DNA of 64,000 bases, from positions 2,076,001 through 2,140,000 of the forward strand of contig JACEVL010000033.1 in the NCBI GenBank assembly GCA_020284085.1. Reading direction: 5' to 3'. Every line of letters begins with the position of its first letter. Position 1 is the first letter of the stretch. This DNA is from Aporrectodea caliginosa. Its lineage: Eukaryota; Annelida; Clitellata; Crassiclitellata; Lumbricidae. The position numbers were made by a program, and so were the translations under genes. The notes under the pieces were generated by a model. It had not been told where the DNA came from, ran no database searches, and saw only the letters and a list, made by a program, of their open reading frames with translations. Below are positions 50,742-62,694 of the stretch, one piece after another.

Positions 50742-50975
50742 CACTTCTATTGGGGGGCCCGATAGCGCATTGGATAACATCTGGCGTAGAGAGCGAGAGG
50801 TACCGAGTTCGAGCCCCGTAGGGCGGATATGCTTTGTAGACTGCTATTAGCGCCGTTGTATTGCAGGCTGTCTGTTCTGTTAGTAGTTAAGATTTAAATT
50901 GCATAACATGTAAATGTACAGCGCAGTGCGTTTGTCAGGCGCTTAATAAAGAAAAGATAATTATTATTATTATTA
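50742..50975 (+). repeat. tRNA-derived SINE with (ATT)n tail
   Basis: Head with GATAGCGCATTGGATAACA and B-box GAGTTCGAGCCCCG, a body ending in GGCGCTTAATAAAGAAAAG, and an ATT tail at 50961-50978. The body differs from family B. Confidence 0.75.
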
Positions 50976-51169
50976 TTACTCATTAATCTTACGCTTCCTG
51001 TGTTAATTTTAAATAATTACCTAAAGAATTTAGTGTTTTTCCGATAATCACGTTGAAAATCGTCAAATAATCAAAATTTCTCTGCAACTACTTGCAAAAT
51101 CCAGGGGGGCGCACATGCGCCCCCTTGCGCCCCCCTGCGGACGCCCATGGCTGCAGTAGGGCCTACAAA

Positions 51170-51415
51170 GTTCTGGGATGCATGGTGGTCTAATAGGGTG
51201 CTGGACTCAGTGGACTGTCGACCCCGATGTCGGAGAATTGAAATCCATGGCAGGGCAAAACGATTTTACGAAATTTCTGCTGAATTGCGCCCCCTAGCGA
51301 AGTCGTCTAAAAACGAGTGCGTTATAACCGTGCGATGTGGGTGGAAGGATCCGACGGTCATCTCTCATATGCCGAGGCTGAGAAAACTGAAATTGCTGAT
51401 ACTTCATACCAAGGG
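51170..51415 (+). repeat. tRNA-derived SINE, family B, diverged
   Basis: Head GTGGTCTAATAGGGTGCTGG and B-box-like GAATTGAAATCCATGG. The tail CATATGCCGAGGCTGAGAAA and ACTTCATACC matches family B. It starts just outside the right duplication of the 3.4-kb hAT. Confidence 0.65.
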
Positions 51416-52231
51416 CGTAGCTAGGAAACAATTTCGGAGGTATCCATTTGATAAGTTTCCATTGAACATCGTCGCAGAGTAAGGGTCAGTTTTTTAAAAG
51501 GATTGTTTCGGCAATTAATTATTTATTTGGCTCTTGAGGATAGCTAATTAGTAGCCTAATTACAAAGCCGCTGCTGGAGGCGGCATTCTGAGAATACCCA
51601 CCCCCGTAGCACAGTTAGCCATTCAGAATCAACAGCCTAAATCTAGTCCTCAGTTCTCCGTTTAAGTGCGGACGTCCGCAGAGAAGGATTGCGGGTGGTA
51701 ATGCCAAATGAGGACAAACGCTGACAAGGGACAGCGAAGTGCAAGAGTTGGTCATGCCTCGCGGAAGTCATTGAAACGATCAGCGTGTACTAAAAGTGAC
51801 AGGGAAACCAAAGCAGCGCGTGGTTAAAGGTAGGGTAGCGACCCCTCTAAGTACCCTAGCTATGGCGTTCTAGAGTGTTTTCGTTTTGTGTCAAAAGCCG
51901 CTGTTTATTAACTCCCGTTTCTTTCGACCTAACACAATCAACGTCTTAAAGCTCCCGTGTCATCACAACGACTACATCTGCTGGCGATGCCTGCTACCAG
52001 ACACATGTTATGCTCAGATCCAATTTGCTGGAGCGTCTAAATCAACGCAGGCAGCCACTTATTGGCGATAACAGACGATGTTTACCGTCAACAGGCGTTG
52101 ACCGGAATGTAGCGTTGACGACGGGAATCTGTGACGTTTGTTTGTGACGGTGTTGTCACGAGCACGTACGTCATTAATATTGCAACAAACGGCGTCACGA
52201 AGCACCCTGTGAGGTTTTTATGTAACGACGG

Positions 52232-52567
52232 AGGGCCGGATTAAGACTTTCGGGGGCCCTAAGCCAAGGGCCGGGTTAAGACATCCGGGGGCCCTAACCG
52301 GAAAATGCAAAAAATATTTTCCAGATTTGCAGAAAAACCATTGTTTATTACTTGAAAATTTCTAATGACTTTTTTTTGCTTTTCCGTCTTTTTCCAGAAG
52401 AAAATTGTGAAATAGGACCTTTGTATCATCTGATTTTTATATTTCCGGACAGTTGGGGGCCCTCAAAACGTTTGTACCATCTGATTTTTACATTGACAGT
52501 TGAGGGCCCTCAAAACGTTGTGGGGCCCTAAGCCATGGCTTATTTCCCAGAGGTTAATCCGGCTCTG
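52232..52567. mobile_element. Short hAT-like MITE, about 336 bp
   Basis: Ends AGGGCCGGATTAAG and, in reverse complement, AGAGCCGGATTAAC, between direct repeats GTAACGACGG (52222-52231, 52568-52577). The left end is repeated internally (AGGGCCGGGTTAAGAC at about 52268). The ends resemble those of the 48243-49895 element, so it may be a deletion derivative of the same family. Confidence 0.75.
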
Positions 52568-52769
52568 GTAACGACGGACGCTTTGTCATAACGAACATGA
52601 TTAACGGCGCTCTCCTTCTTTGTCGCCGCTTGGGACTGGCACTGTGACCAGAGTACTACGGGCAGTGTCCGTGGTTGACGTGTCGACGTTTCGAAGCATG
52701 GCAGCAGGTGGTATATCAGCTCAGATGCAGTGGTTCGGGAGGGTGTTTTGTCCGGCGGCAGAGGTGCCG

Positions 52770-53055
<286 letters not shown>

Positions 53056-53139
53056 CTTTAAGGGAGGGAGGAGAGAGAATTGGAGATGTTTACAACAGAA
53101 AGCGCTTCCAGAGAGGGAGAGTATTTGGTGGGTGAGTGA

Positions 53140-53296
53140 GAGACAGACAAACAGACTGACAGACATACAGAGAGCGAAAGAAAGCGGGATATAATAGATA
53201 GAGTAGATAGACAGGACGAGACACAGAGATATCGAAACAGACAGAGACAGAGGGACACACAGAGACACACAGAGACACGCACAGAGAGAGAGACAC

Positions 53297-53352
<56 letters not shown>
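53140..53352. repeat. GACA/GAGACACA and (GA)n repeats
   Basis: GACA-type repeats pass into a second GA run at 53300-53350. Confidence 0.95.
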
Positions 53353-53599
53353 GGCTACCTATTTCCACGGGCTGATCGCTGTTTTCGTTGTCAAATATGT
53401 CAAGAGCAGAACATGAATCGTTAATGGCTCGCCCTGTCTCTTGAACGCTCGAAGCAAAGAGTAAAGAACAGCAGCAGATCATATATAATACGCCTATCTG
53501 TTTATGCTGCGACAGTTCGTAGAATATAGAAAGTACACCTCGTACTTGGTCCACATAAGTCTACGAACGTTCGCAGAGATATACAGATACTAGAAGGCA

Positions 53600-53656
53600 T
53601 ATAAACAGATAGACAGTAAAGACAGACAGACAGAGAAACAGGCAGAGACAAACAGA

Positions 53657-53702
<46 letters not shown>

Positions 53703-53704
53703 TG

Positions 53705-53761
<57 letters not shown>

Positions 53762-53925
53762 CAGACAGAGACAGAGAGATAGACAGAGAGACAGAGACAG
53801 ACAGAGAGCCAGAGACAGACATACAGACAGACACAGACAGACAGGCAGAGACACGGAGACACAGAGCACAGACAGACAGACAGAGACGGAGACGGAGAGA
53901 CAGAGAGACAGAGAGACAGAAAAAA
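53600..53925. repeat. (GT)n, (GA)n and (ACAG)n compound microsatellite
   Basis: Short GT and GA runs, then ACAG tetramers (53706-53770) and degenerate GACAGA. Confidence 0.95.
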
Positions 53926-54013
53926 ACTGTTGAACGTATTGTGTATCACACAGACAAATGGACAGATTTAAGTGAATGTTCTAATGCATACTGTACATAC
54001 TTCTCTGTAATGA

Positions 54014-54030
54014 TCTCTCTCTCGCTCTCT

Positions 54031-54103
<73 letters not shown>

Positions 54104-54243
54104 AATCTCTGTCTCTCTGAGCTCTGTCTGATGGTCTGTCTGTCTGTCTCTCTCTCTCTGTCTCTGTATCTCTCTCTCTGTCTCTGTATGTCTGTTCTGT
54201 CTATCTCTGTATCGCTGTCTGTCTCGCTCTTTCTTTTCTCTCT
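54014..54243. repeat. (CT)n microsatellite
   Basis: CT run of more than 60 bases, then TCTG/TCTC variants. It is complementary in sense to the GA runs to the left. Confidence 0.97.
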
Positions 54244-54387
54244 ACACCGACACACAGTAGTAGGCAATTAGCAGCAAAAGGTTAGAGCCACTGACTGCAG
54301 CAATGAATCAAGTAACGACATTAAGCAGCTCAACGTCATTTTTCCTGGTTTATCCCGACGTATTTCTTCTTCGTAATTGAAGCTCCA

Positions 54388-54762
54388 CTGTCCTTCCATC
54401 CATCCTTCCGTCCGTCCTTCCATTCTATCCATCCATCCATCATCATCCTTCCTTCCATCCATCCATCCATCCTTCCATCAATCGTCCTTTCGTCCTTCCT
54501 AGGGAGCGTTCGTCCGTCCGTCCGTCCGTCCGTCCTTCCATCCATCCATCCATCCATCCATCATCATCCATCATCCATCCATCCATCCATCCATCCATCC
54601 ATCCATCCATCCATCCATCCATCCATCCATCCATCCATCCATCCATCCATCCATCCATCCATCCATCCATCCATCCATCCATCCATCCATCCATCATCCA
54701 TTCGTCCTTCCGTCCTTCCATCGGTCAGTCCTTCCGTCCGTCTTTCCATCCGTCTGTCCGTA
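54388..54762. repeat. (CATC)n microsatellite with CCGT variants
   Basis: About 40 uninterrupted CATC units, with CCGT and CTTC blocks at both sides. Confidence 0.97.
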
Positions 54763-54961
54763 AATAAATTGGAAGAAACGGAAGATGGAATCAGATTATT
54801 CGGGAAAACAGAAAGTCCGGTTGCCATGACAACCGCCGAAAGAATATTTTATCTGTTAGGAACTTCGATGCCTTTGGTTGCTCTTCATATAACCATCGTA
54901 TATTCTTTCACTTTCACAATATATATATATATATATACGTATGTGTGTATATATATAGGCC

Positions 54962-55128
54962 TATGTATACATAAAGATTTTGCTGTAAAGGAATGCTGTT
55001 AGCTGCTTTCATATTGATAAGTGATATAAGTGATCGATATATATATATCAGTGACCGACATATATATAATTCTATGCACATAGTATCGCTAACAGCATTC
55101 CATTACCGGAAAATCTTTATGTATATAT
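54962..55128. repeat. Inverted repeat (fold-back), arms about 42 bp
   Basis: The left arm 54962-55003 (with ATACATAAAGATTTT and GGAATGCTGTTAGC) is nearly complementary to the right arm 55088-55128. The spacer is about 84 bases and AT-rich. Only a few mismatches are seen. No ORF. Confidence 0.85.
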
Positions 55129-55559
55129 AAGTGTATACATGTATTGTATATGTAAAGTGTTATTTGCTGGTATGAATATTGTAGGAAATTATACAAACCC
55201 TTAAAAGTCCAATTGGTCTGCTGCGAGTGAATCGCAGAATTGACTTTGAGTGACTTCTTAAGTGCAGTGTAACAACAGCCGACTCACATGCAACATGGGT
55301 AGGACACACAGACAAACAAGTAGACATACAGACAGACAGAGAGGCAGATACATAGGCATACAATTAGAAAGTCAAGAAGAGGTGTATGCTGCGAGTGGCC
55401 AATTAGACAGACAGACGCACACAGACTAACATAAAGACAGACAGTTACAGGCAGACTGGAACATAGGCAAACATAAAGACAGGCAAATGCAGGTACACAG
55501 GTACACAGACAAAAAATGGAGAGGAAACTACATGCAACGTGCGATTATTTTTTTATTGT

Positions 55560-56570
55560 TATTAATTGAATTTGTAACGCGCGCACGGTCACACCGAAAT
55601 GTGAATCTGAGGCGTGGATAGTTAGCCGCCAGGAGAAGACACAATTAGCTATCCAAGTGCTTGAAAGCCAAGGAGAAATAGTGAGTTTTGAGCTGCTTTT
55701 TGAAGGAAAGAACTCAAAGAAGTGAATTTGAGCTACGAAGAGAGTGGCAGTCGATTCCATTCATTGGGGGCAGAGGTATGGAATGCTCGCGAGCCCAAAA
55801 CTGTTTTGCAGGGTGGCGCAGCTAAAATACCCGTACTTGATGATCGCAGGCAACGAAGAGGGATGTAAGGAGTTAGTAGTGATTGAAGGTAGGGAGGCGC
55901 GCTGATGCTGAGGACCTTGTAGGTTTGACAGGCCAATTTAAATTGTGTTCTGAACTCAACAGGAAGCCAATGCAGCTGATGGATTAGGACTGAGGAGCTT
56001 GTTCGTAGCGGGACACGCAGCACAACGTGAGCTAAGGAGTTTTGGATGCGATGCAGCCTGTTGAGTCCAAGACCTAAGACCTTACCTTAGACCTTAGTCC
56101 TTCCACGCGCTTGCAGCGCATCGGGCGACACAGTTCCTCCATCCCACTCTGTCCTTCGCATTCCCCTCTGCCTCCTCCCATGTCTTCCTGTGTCGCTTCT
56201 GATGCAATAAGGTGTTTTACCCGGAAGGGCTGCAAACCCTCAGCGGAACCCTCCTCCTTTATCCGGGCTTGGGACCGGCACAGGTTCCATAGTGAAACCT
56301 AAGGCGGAGCCTAAGCCTAAGAGACCCACAGAAACCGAATTAGCATAATCAAGGCGAGAGGAGGCAAGGGAAGAGGCCATGGGTTGTTACATATTCTTAG
56401 TCAGAGCCGACCTGATGTGACGTATTGCTCTGATGTGATAGAAACAAGATGTACAAAGGTTTGTTATGTGCATGCGCTCGGAATTTCAGCTTATTGGCCA
56501 GGGTAACCCCAAGTGTTTTGACAGTATCTGAAAGTGGTACAGCACGATTAGCAATATACTTGAACAAATC
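55560..56570 (-). mobile_element. L2/CR1-like LINE fragment, decayed
   Basis: The minus strand reads VKTLGVTLANKLKFRAHAHN near 56490, then SSSVLIHQLHWLPVEFRTQF and KLACQTYKVL, and RAFHTSAPNEWNRLP. These are consecutive RT and C-terminal motifs of L2-type LINEs. The part at about 56090-56300 belongs to another inserted repeat (family A). Confidence 0.75.
56225..56300 (-). repeat. Dispersed repeat family A fragment
   Basis: CCTCCTCCTTTATCCGGGCTTGGGACCGGCAC matches, in opposite orientation, the family A core seen at 21126 and 62515. It interrupts the LINE. It is recognised by comparison within the window. Confidence 0.55.
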
Positions 56571-56879
56571 CTATCCTGAATCCTACACTTCTCACTACCT
56601 ATATACCTCGACATTTTAACACCATCCACCTTACATCAAATATTAGCCAATAATATCCTGGACCAAACCTTAAACGAATAGCCAAAGCCTATACACTTTT
56701 TTGCTTTTTGTCTTTCTTGTAATCGCATTGCGTTCTGACAATGTGTTATGAATAAACGAAGATTCTATTCTATTCTACTTCTCCCTACCTACCTCGCCAT
56801 TTCAACACCATCCACCTTAGCCGCCTGCTTGTCTGCCTGTCTGACTCTCTGGATTTTGACCCCTGCCTATCGATTTTGT

Positions 56880-56970
56880 TTTGATTGAGCGCCTGTGAAT
56901 AAGCTGGTTCCCGCTGACTTCGCTTTTGTGGGCGCTGTAGAAGTTTCGAGTTTACGATTACGATTAAGAT
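56880..56970 (+). repeat. LINE/SINE 3' tail with (GATTAC)n
   Basis: GCCTGTGAATAAGCTGGTTC then TTTTGTGGGCGCTGTAGAAG and TACGATTACGATTA. The same tail is found at 45800, 59480 (minus) and 60485, which links SINE and L2-like LINE ends. Confidence 0.6.
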
Positions 56971-57009
56971 AGAGAGATATCGAGAGCTAGAGGATGCAGG
57001 AAGGAAGAT

Positions 57010-58080
57010 ACGAAAGAGACTGAGACACACAGAGACGGGCAGACAAACAGACAGACAGGCAGACAGACAGACAGAGAAAGAGCTATAAAAGATACGGACT
57101 CAGAGTAGGGCAAACACATACACTCAGGAGTGAAGAATAGCGACGTCAGTTTGCCCGTGTTCTATCCATGGCTGAAAGATGATGTGTTGGTCAAAGTGGG
57201 TGGGATGAGAATAAAAAGATAAAAAGCCGCGAATGAAGGAAAGTGAAAGAAAAACTCCACGTACGTGGCGTCCCCTATCCGTCCCTTGAGTAAACACGAC
57301 GTGTATTAATGAGGTGTATAATGACGTGTATAATGACGTGCTCTGGAGTCACGACATGACTCCTTTCACGACAATGACGGATTTGTTCTTCGTTTCCATG
57401 GAAACCGTTAATTACTGGAGGCCGTTGACAGACGCCTGCAGTCTCGGAGTGATCGATCCGAATGTTGGGGCACTTCCACATCGCTAGGAGGCCCCGAGTT
57501 TTGACTTCCGGTCCTCCAAGGAGCTGGAGGAGACCAGACGGGCGACCAGGGAACACATCGATCCAGGCGGTGGACGCGGTTCTTCGCCCACCTTCGGCTT
57601 CACACAGTCATCCAAGATCGGGACATTTGGAATAGCCTACAGACCTGGAAACGGTAACACTTGGAAGGACTACGTGGTGGTGGTGGTGGTGGTGGTGGTA
57701 GGCGATCGAAATGCCACATGATGATGATGAGTTATGGAATCTTGACGGGATAGGGTACGATCTACGATTCGTCTCGGTATAATGCAACTACATTACGGTT
57801 TTGGAAGCAGCCTAGTATCCGTACAGGTTCATATAGGGCAGAGGAGTGTTTCCTCCAACGGTGGCGCCTTGGTTTATTTATGGGTCGGCGCGATAGTCCC
57901 GGAGGAAGGAACGTTGCACGCAACTTCTCCTGGGAAACAACGCCAAACTGTTTAAACATTTCGCAATGTTCCAGGCAAAATCTATCTTCAAAGGACACCG
58001 GTAAAGAATCGCACAGGCGCTAGATAAATGTCCAAATGCGTAGCCTACAAACACACTGTTCAACTGTTGCATTATATATA
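57010..58080. other. Intergenic stretch without recognised gene
   Basis: ACAG repeats to 57080, then unique-looking sequence with a (GGT)n at 57674-57700. The open frame at 57275-57556 (minus) has no domain signal or splice support. Confidence 0.45.
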
Positions 58081-58084
58081 TAAT

Positions 58085-58097
58085 GTGTGTGTGTGTG

Positions 58098-58171
<74 letters not shown>
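58085..58171. repeat. (GT)n microsatellite
   Basis: Over 35 GT units. Confidence 0.97.
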
Positions 58172-58174
<3 letters not shown>

Positions 58175-58377
58175 AGGCGCCGGGAGGCGTACGCACCTAC
58201 GCAAGTGCGTACAGCGCTGAAAGGCTAAGAAATGAAAAATTGCAAAAGAAAAAAGTGAAATATTATTAAGTTACAAAATTATAATAACTTAGATACTATA
58301 GTCTTAACAGGTAAACTAACAGTCTAACACCATCTAGTGGTTTATATCTCATACCCTTCCTCACGCTCTTTCACTAT

Positions 58378-59480
58378 CAATGCCGCTGGTCACTCATCTA
58401 AATCCGCACACCTTCACCTGCGGTGTTCCTCAAGGTTCTGTTCTCGGTCCTTTGCTGTTCATTCTTTACACTTCCTCACTTAGCAAACTCATTTCGTCAT
58501 CATGTGCTGTTCATCACCTCTATGCCGACGAAACACAGCTCTTCATATCTTTCACCCCTCACTGCCTTTCAGATGAAATAAATCACTTACGCAAACACCA
58601 TCACTCAGATTTCAGCCTGGATGACCGCTAACCTGCATGCTATGTAATAACCCTTCATTATTAACCTCCCCGAGCAATTAAACAAACTATCCTATCCTCC
58701 CGACCTTTTTCCAGCAGATCTCACTTCTCCCGTACCTTACTCTTCTCCTGTTCGCAATCTTGGAATCATTTTCGATAAGAACCTTACCTTTCCGATCACA
58801 TCACCCAGCTTTCTCGAACCTGCTGTATGCACTTCTGTGACCTTTGTCACTTGCACCCACTACTTGACTACAAGACCGCGTGTACAATAGTCACTTCAAT
58901 TGTTCATTCCAAACTCGATTACTGTAACTACCTTTTATGAAACGCCTGCAAACAGTCCCCAAAACTTTCAAACACCACCATATAACCCCTGTTCTCAAAT
59001 CACTTCATTGGCTAAAAGTCCCTCAGCGCTTCCAGTACAAAATAGTATCTCTTACCTACAATGCCCTTCAAACCTCTAAACCCTCTAACATTCGACAGCT
59101 AATCACCATCCAACCGCTCTGGTCTACTCGCTCATCATCATATCTCGGCCTCCAGTCTCATCCTCTCTGAAATTCTGCAACGGTTGAACCTGCTCTTTGA
59201 AACCGACTCCCAAAAGACCTCCGCCAGATTGCTCATCCTCATACCTCTCATCTTAATTTAACCTCCCCTCCGCTTGCCTCTTCTCTCCTACTTTCCATTC
59301 ACGTCTGAAGACCGAACTCTTCAAGCTATCCTATCCTGACTCTACTTCTGCTCCAGAACATGACCACCATCATCACCGATTGCCACCGTAGCACCATGCC
59401 GTCTCCTCGGCTTGACCTCTCCGGATTTTGACCTGGCACCGAAACGAAGAGAGGAGTTTGGCTACTGTTGACTTGATTTC
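58378..59480 (+). mobile_element. L2-like LINE fragment, RT palm to 3' end
   Basis: FTCGVPQGSVLGPLLFILYT and HLYADETQLFISF are RT blocks IV-V (catalytic YADD changed to YADE). Then VRNLGIIFD, KTFKHHHITPVLKSLHWLKV and PQRFQYKIVSLTYNALQ follow after frame breaks. The 3' tail is CGTAATCGTAATC. The 5' part is absent. Confidence 0.85.
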
Positions 59481-59484
59481 GTAA

Positions 59485-60565
59485 TCGTAATCAAACGTCT
59501 AAAGCGCCACTCGAAAGCCAAGCGCATTGCACCAGCTTATTCACGAGCGCTGCGTCTAGTCAGAAGGGTTGTCCGAGAGAGTAGTCCGAAGGAGGTCCGA
59601 ATCCGGTTTTCAGAGGAACAGAGGGGTCAGAGTGGGTGCTAATGTGAGTGTCGTTTAGGTCGAGAGTTGGAAGGTAGATGATCATTGATCAGTTGAGTCG
59701 GAGTAGGAGTTCTTGAAGAGGAGAGACTTTAGTTTCGAGTGGAAAGCCTTGGGGTGATCGATAGAGGAGCCTGAGGCAGATGATGGTGGGTGATTGGCGA
59801 TGATGGTGGAGGAACCGTAAAAGTGCGGAACTCAGGAGGCAGATCGTTCCAGATACGTGGTGCAGTGTTGGATATGGCTCGGTTGGAGAACTTGCGATTA
59901 GTAATGACCGGAGGTCGAGAAAGAGTGAGAATGGAGGAAGATCTGGTAGAATGGGTTGGCTGGATGGTGAAGAGGTTGCGAAGATATCTGGGCTGTGAGT
60001 ATTGTAGGGAGTTGTTGGTTAGTAATAGGACTTTTAAGTGAATTCGCTCTGGGATTTTAACGAATGGAGTGATTTGAGGATGGGAGTGATATGATGATGC
60101 TTGGGCGTTCTGGTGACGTCTCTGGCTAGTGAGTTTTGGATGAGCTGCAGACGCTTTAGTTTGGTGGATTCCAGGTCGAGAAAGAAGGAATTGCAGTAGT
60201 CGAGCTTTGAGTGGACAATGGAGATAGCAATGCTGGAGGCAGTTTTAAAGTCGAGCATGGGTCGGATGCGGCGGAGGTCACGAATGTGCATGAAGCAGGA
60301 GCGCGAGAGGTTGGAGATGTAATTAGAGAAGGAGAGATGCGGATCAAAAGTAACACCGAGATTGCGAACCGGGGCATCACAGGTGAAGGTAAGAGATGAA
60401 GAGTTAGTGGATAGGTGTATTTTCGTCGGGGATTTTCTTGATTTGGTCAGAAGGTTCTTGAACTGGTGCTGATTTGATTTAGAGCCAGTGAATAAGCTGG
60501 TCTCCTGACGTGGCTTTTGTGGGCGCTGAGAAATTTTCGAAGATTTACATTTAGATTTACATTTA
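59485..60565 (-). mobile_element. L2-like LINE fragment, opposite orientation
   Basis: The minus strand reads MHIRDLRRIRPMLDFKTASS and IVHSKLDYCNSFFLDLESTK, LKRLQLIQNSLARDVTRTPK, HHHITPILKSLHSLK. It is the same family as the plus-strand copy on its left, and the two meet tail to tail at GTAATCGTAATC (about 59480-59495). The end near 60480-60560 carries another tail-like segment. Confidence 0.8.
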
Positions 60566-60579
60566 GTGAATTAGTAATT

Positions 60580-61375
60580 TAGTAGTAGTAAACTAAGGGA
60601 CCGACTAACTTACTAAGCATAGTAGACTAGTGCAAGCACGTCAGTAACGTTGTTAATTACAACAGTTTGTTTCGAATAATTTTTCAAGTAGGTCTATGAT
60701 CGATATTGTTGGACCTTCTTGGTTAGAAATCTATATTTTATAAGAAAATAATTTCAAGCATCGGACCACCTCAAAACGATTTCGACAGACCCTACTAAAT
60801 TTTCCAAATGATGCTGCTCTTAGTCGCATACCATAATTAGTCGAAGCCTCCAGTTTTACGGTGCGTCTGTGCATCAGAGGTTATTACCTCACTGTGATGG
60901 CACGGATCGTTTTAACGTGCAGTGCTATACAAAATATGCAGTGATAACTTTAAAAGTGCAGCGTATAGGCCTAGGGCCTCTCTCGAATGCTATCTTTCAA
61001 ATTTCAACATTTCAAAATGTTTGTTCCTTGAACATTTAGATTCGGTAGTTGAATCCTTCTTGCATGGTTTGTGTAGGCCTATCATTTGTAAAGTATTTCT
61101 GCTAATTGTGTCTGGTCAGCAATATGTTTACCTTAAGCTTATGGCGTTCATGGAAATTGAACGTATTTTCTAGTTTTTATATTAATTTCAATAAATGTCT
61201 GGTTTGCTATTATTGTCCGCAGTCAGACTCAAACTCGACTCAAACTGCATCTTAGCTACGAGTGACAGCCGGTTCCTACCAGCACTAAAATTATAGAGCA
61301 ATTACATTCAGATAACTGATGCTTATACATACATATAGGATAGAGTTAGTGAACAACAGCAGAGGATCAGACAGC
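60580..61375. other. Intergenic stretch without recognised gene
   Basis: AT-rich. An 83-codon frame at 60922-61173 has no recognisable domain. Nothing else is supported. Confidence 0.4.
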
Positions 61376-61425
61376 CGGACACACAGATAGACAGACGGGC
61401 GGGCGGGCGGGTGGACAAACATATG

Positions 61426-61490
<65 letters not shown>

Positions 61491-61494
61491 AGGT
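61376..61494. repeat. (CAGA)n microsatellite
   Basis: CAGACAGACA repeats with GGGC and AACA interruptions. Confidence 0.95.
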
Positions 61495-61699
61495 TGCGAC
61501 AAAGAAAGCCACTCATACACAAACACGCGGCAGAGACGGAGAGGGAGCACTCTCTGTAATTATTGTAGCCAAGACCCGTTGCCATCGTCTTGACAACCTC
61601 CCACGATGCTTCAATGGAGTGCTCTGCACTTGCACGCTGCCATTCGCCACAGGTAGCAGCGGAGTCAGCAGGAGCCGACAGGTTACTAAGTGCCAATGT

Positions 61700-61835
61700 T
61701 CCAATTGCAAGACCAACATTCCAAGACAAAGACCGCATGGTACGTTGGAGACCAAGACCAAGACCACAGGGTTCAACACCAATACCAAGAGCAAGACCAA
61801 TTCTTTAAGACCATGACCATATACTCAAGACCATT
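61700..61835. repeat. AAGACC/ACCAAGA low-complexity repeat
   Basis: Degenerate hexamer-like repeats of CAAGACCAAGACCA. The several overlapping frames here arise from this composition. Confidence 0.7.
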
Positions 61836-61839
61836 AAGA

Positions 61840-62505
61840 ATAGGCCCTACCATAAACAACGTTGCGGAATTCACGATATTGCGATTTTCTTAATTTACAG
61901 CAATATAAAGTTTTGAATCACCAAGATCCCTGAGACTAATATAAGTGCCAAACAATCCATGCCTCATACTGTACGCGGACGGCTGACTGTAGCGCGTAAG
62001 ATTAGCCTATAATCACCACGAACACTTTTACAGGGCGATATTTTGAACACGTCCCAGAATACTCCTCAGTCCCAAAGACTCCCACCCACTAACCGGATAT
62101 AGCAATGTTATTCTCTGTGTTTAACTACATCTTATGGCTACCAGGACCATTGACATCGACGTTACATTGTTCTGTTTTGTCCAGGAATTGGCGATTTAAC
62201 GCATTCGGTGAACATATAACGTCAGTTGAACTAGTTTTAAGGGTGTCTAACGGCAGCATCACATAAGACACCTTTAAAATGTATTCAACCGAAAATACAT
62301 ATTCGTCCACTGCGCTTAATCGGTAGTTAGAATGAACAACTTCACTAGTATCTTTGGGTATAGGCCTATTGTCGAACGCTTACAGCCTTCGCAACAACAA
62401 AATGTCATTGATGTAAAAACATGCAGTTCATATTAGACACCTTTAAGTTACATCCAACCCAAATTACATATTCGTTGACTGCCTTCATTGCCACTCCGCC
62501 ACTGT
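61840..62505. other. Intergenic stretch without recognised gene
   Basis: Two related blocks containing AGACACCTTTAA and AAxTACATATTCGTxxACTG (62268-62310 in part, 62436-62482) hint at an old local duplication. No coding exon. Confidence 0.4.
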
Positions 62506-62511
62506 TCGCTT

Positions 62512-62612
62512 TCTGACAGTGCCAGTCCCAAGCCTGGATAAAGGAAGAGGGCGACGCTAATGATCTCTATTATTACAGTGTCGTTAAACTGAAACTACTA
62601 CTACTACCGCTT
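62512..62612 (+). repeat. Dispersed repeat family A
   Basis: ACAGTGCCAGTCCCAAGCCT then GGAAGAGGGCGACGCTAATG and AGTGTCGTTAAACTGAAACT. It has the same order as at 21126-21275. Confidence 0.75.
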
Positions 62613-62694
62613 GGAGATAGTCACTTTCCGTGCTAGGTATTGTCGATGTTAACAGGCTTTGCCGCCGCAAGATGTCGTTAGACACAGATGATTA

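Larger units (their letters stand above)
47750..51149. mobile_element. hAT-like element 3.4 kb, outer shell of a nested cluster
   Basis: Perfect 16-base inverted ends (CATGGGCGTCCGCAGG at 47750-47765, complement at 51134-51149) and a perfect 8-base duplication GCTGCAGT (47742-47749, 51150-51157). Much of its length is made of later insertions: 48243-49895, 50059-50444 and a SINE near 50742. No transposase of its own was recognised. Confidence 0.85.

Noticed and set aside
51411..51872. Element with ends GGGCGTAGCTAGG and CCTAGCTATGGCG
   Set aside because: The ends resemble inverted repeats of other hAT units, but no target duplication was found on the flanks, so borders cannot be supported.
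57275..57556. 94-codon minus-strand frame
   Set aside because: No domain, no splice support, and lies in repeat-rich intergenic DNA.
58171..58230. hAT end CAGAGGCGCC after the GT run
   Set aside because: No matching partner end or target duplication was found.
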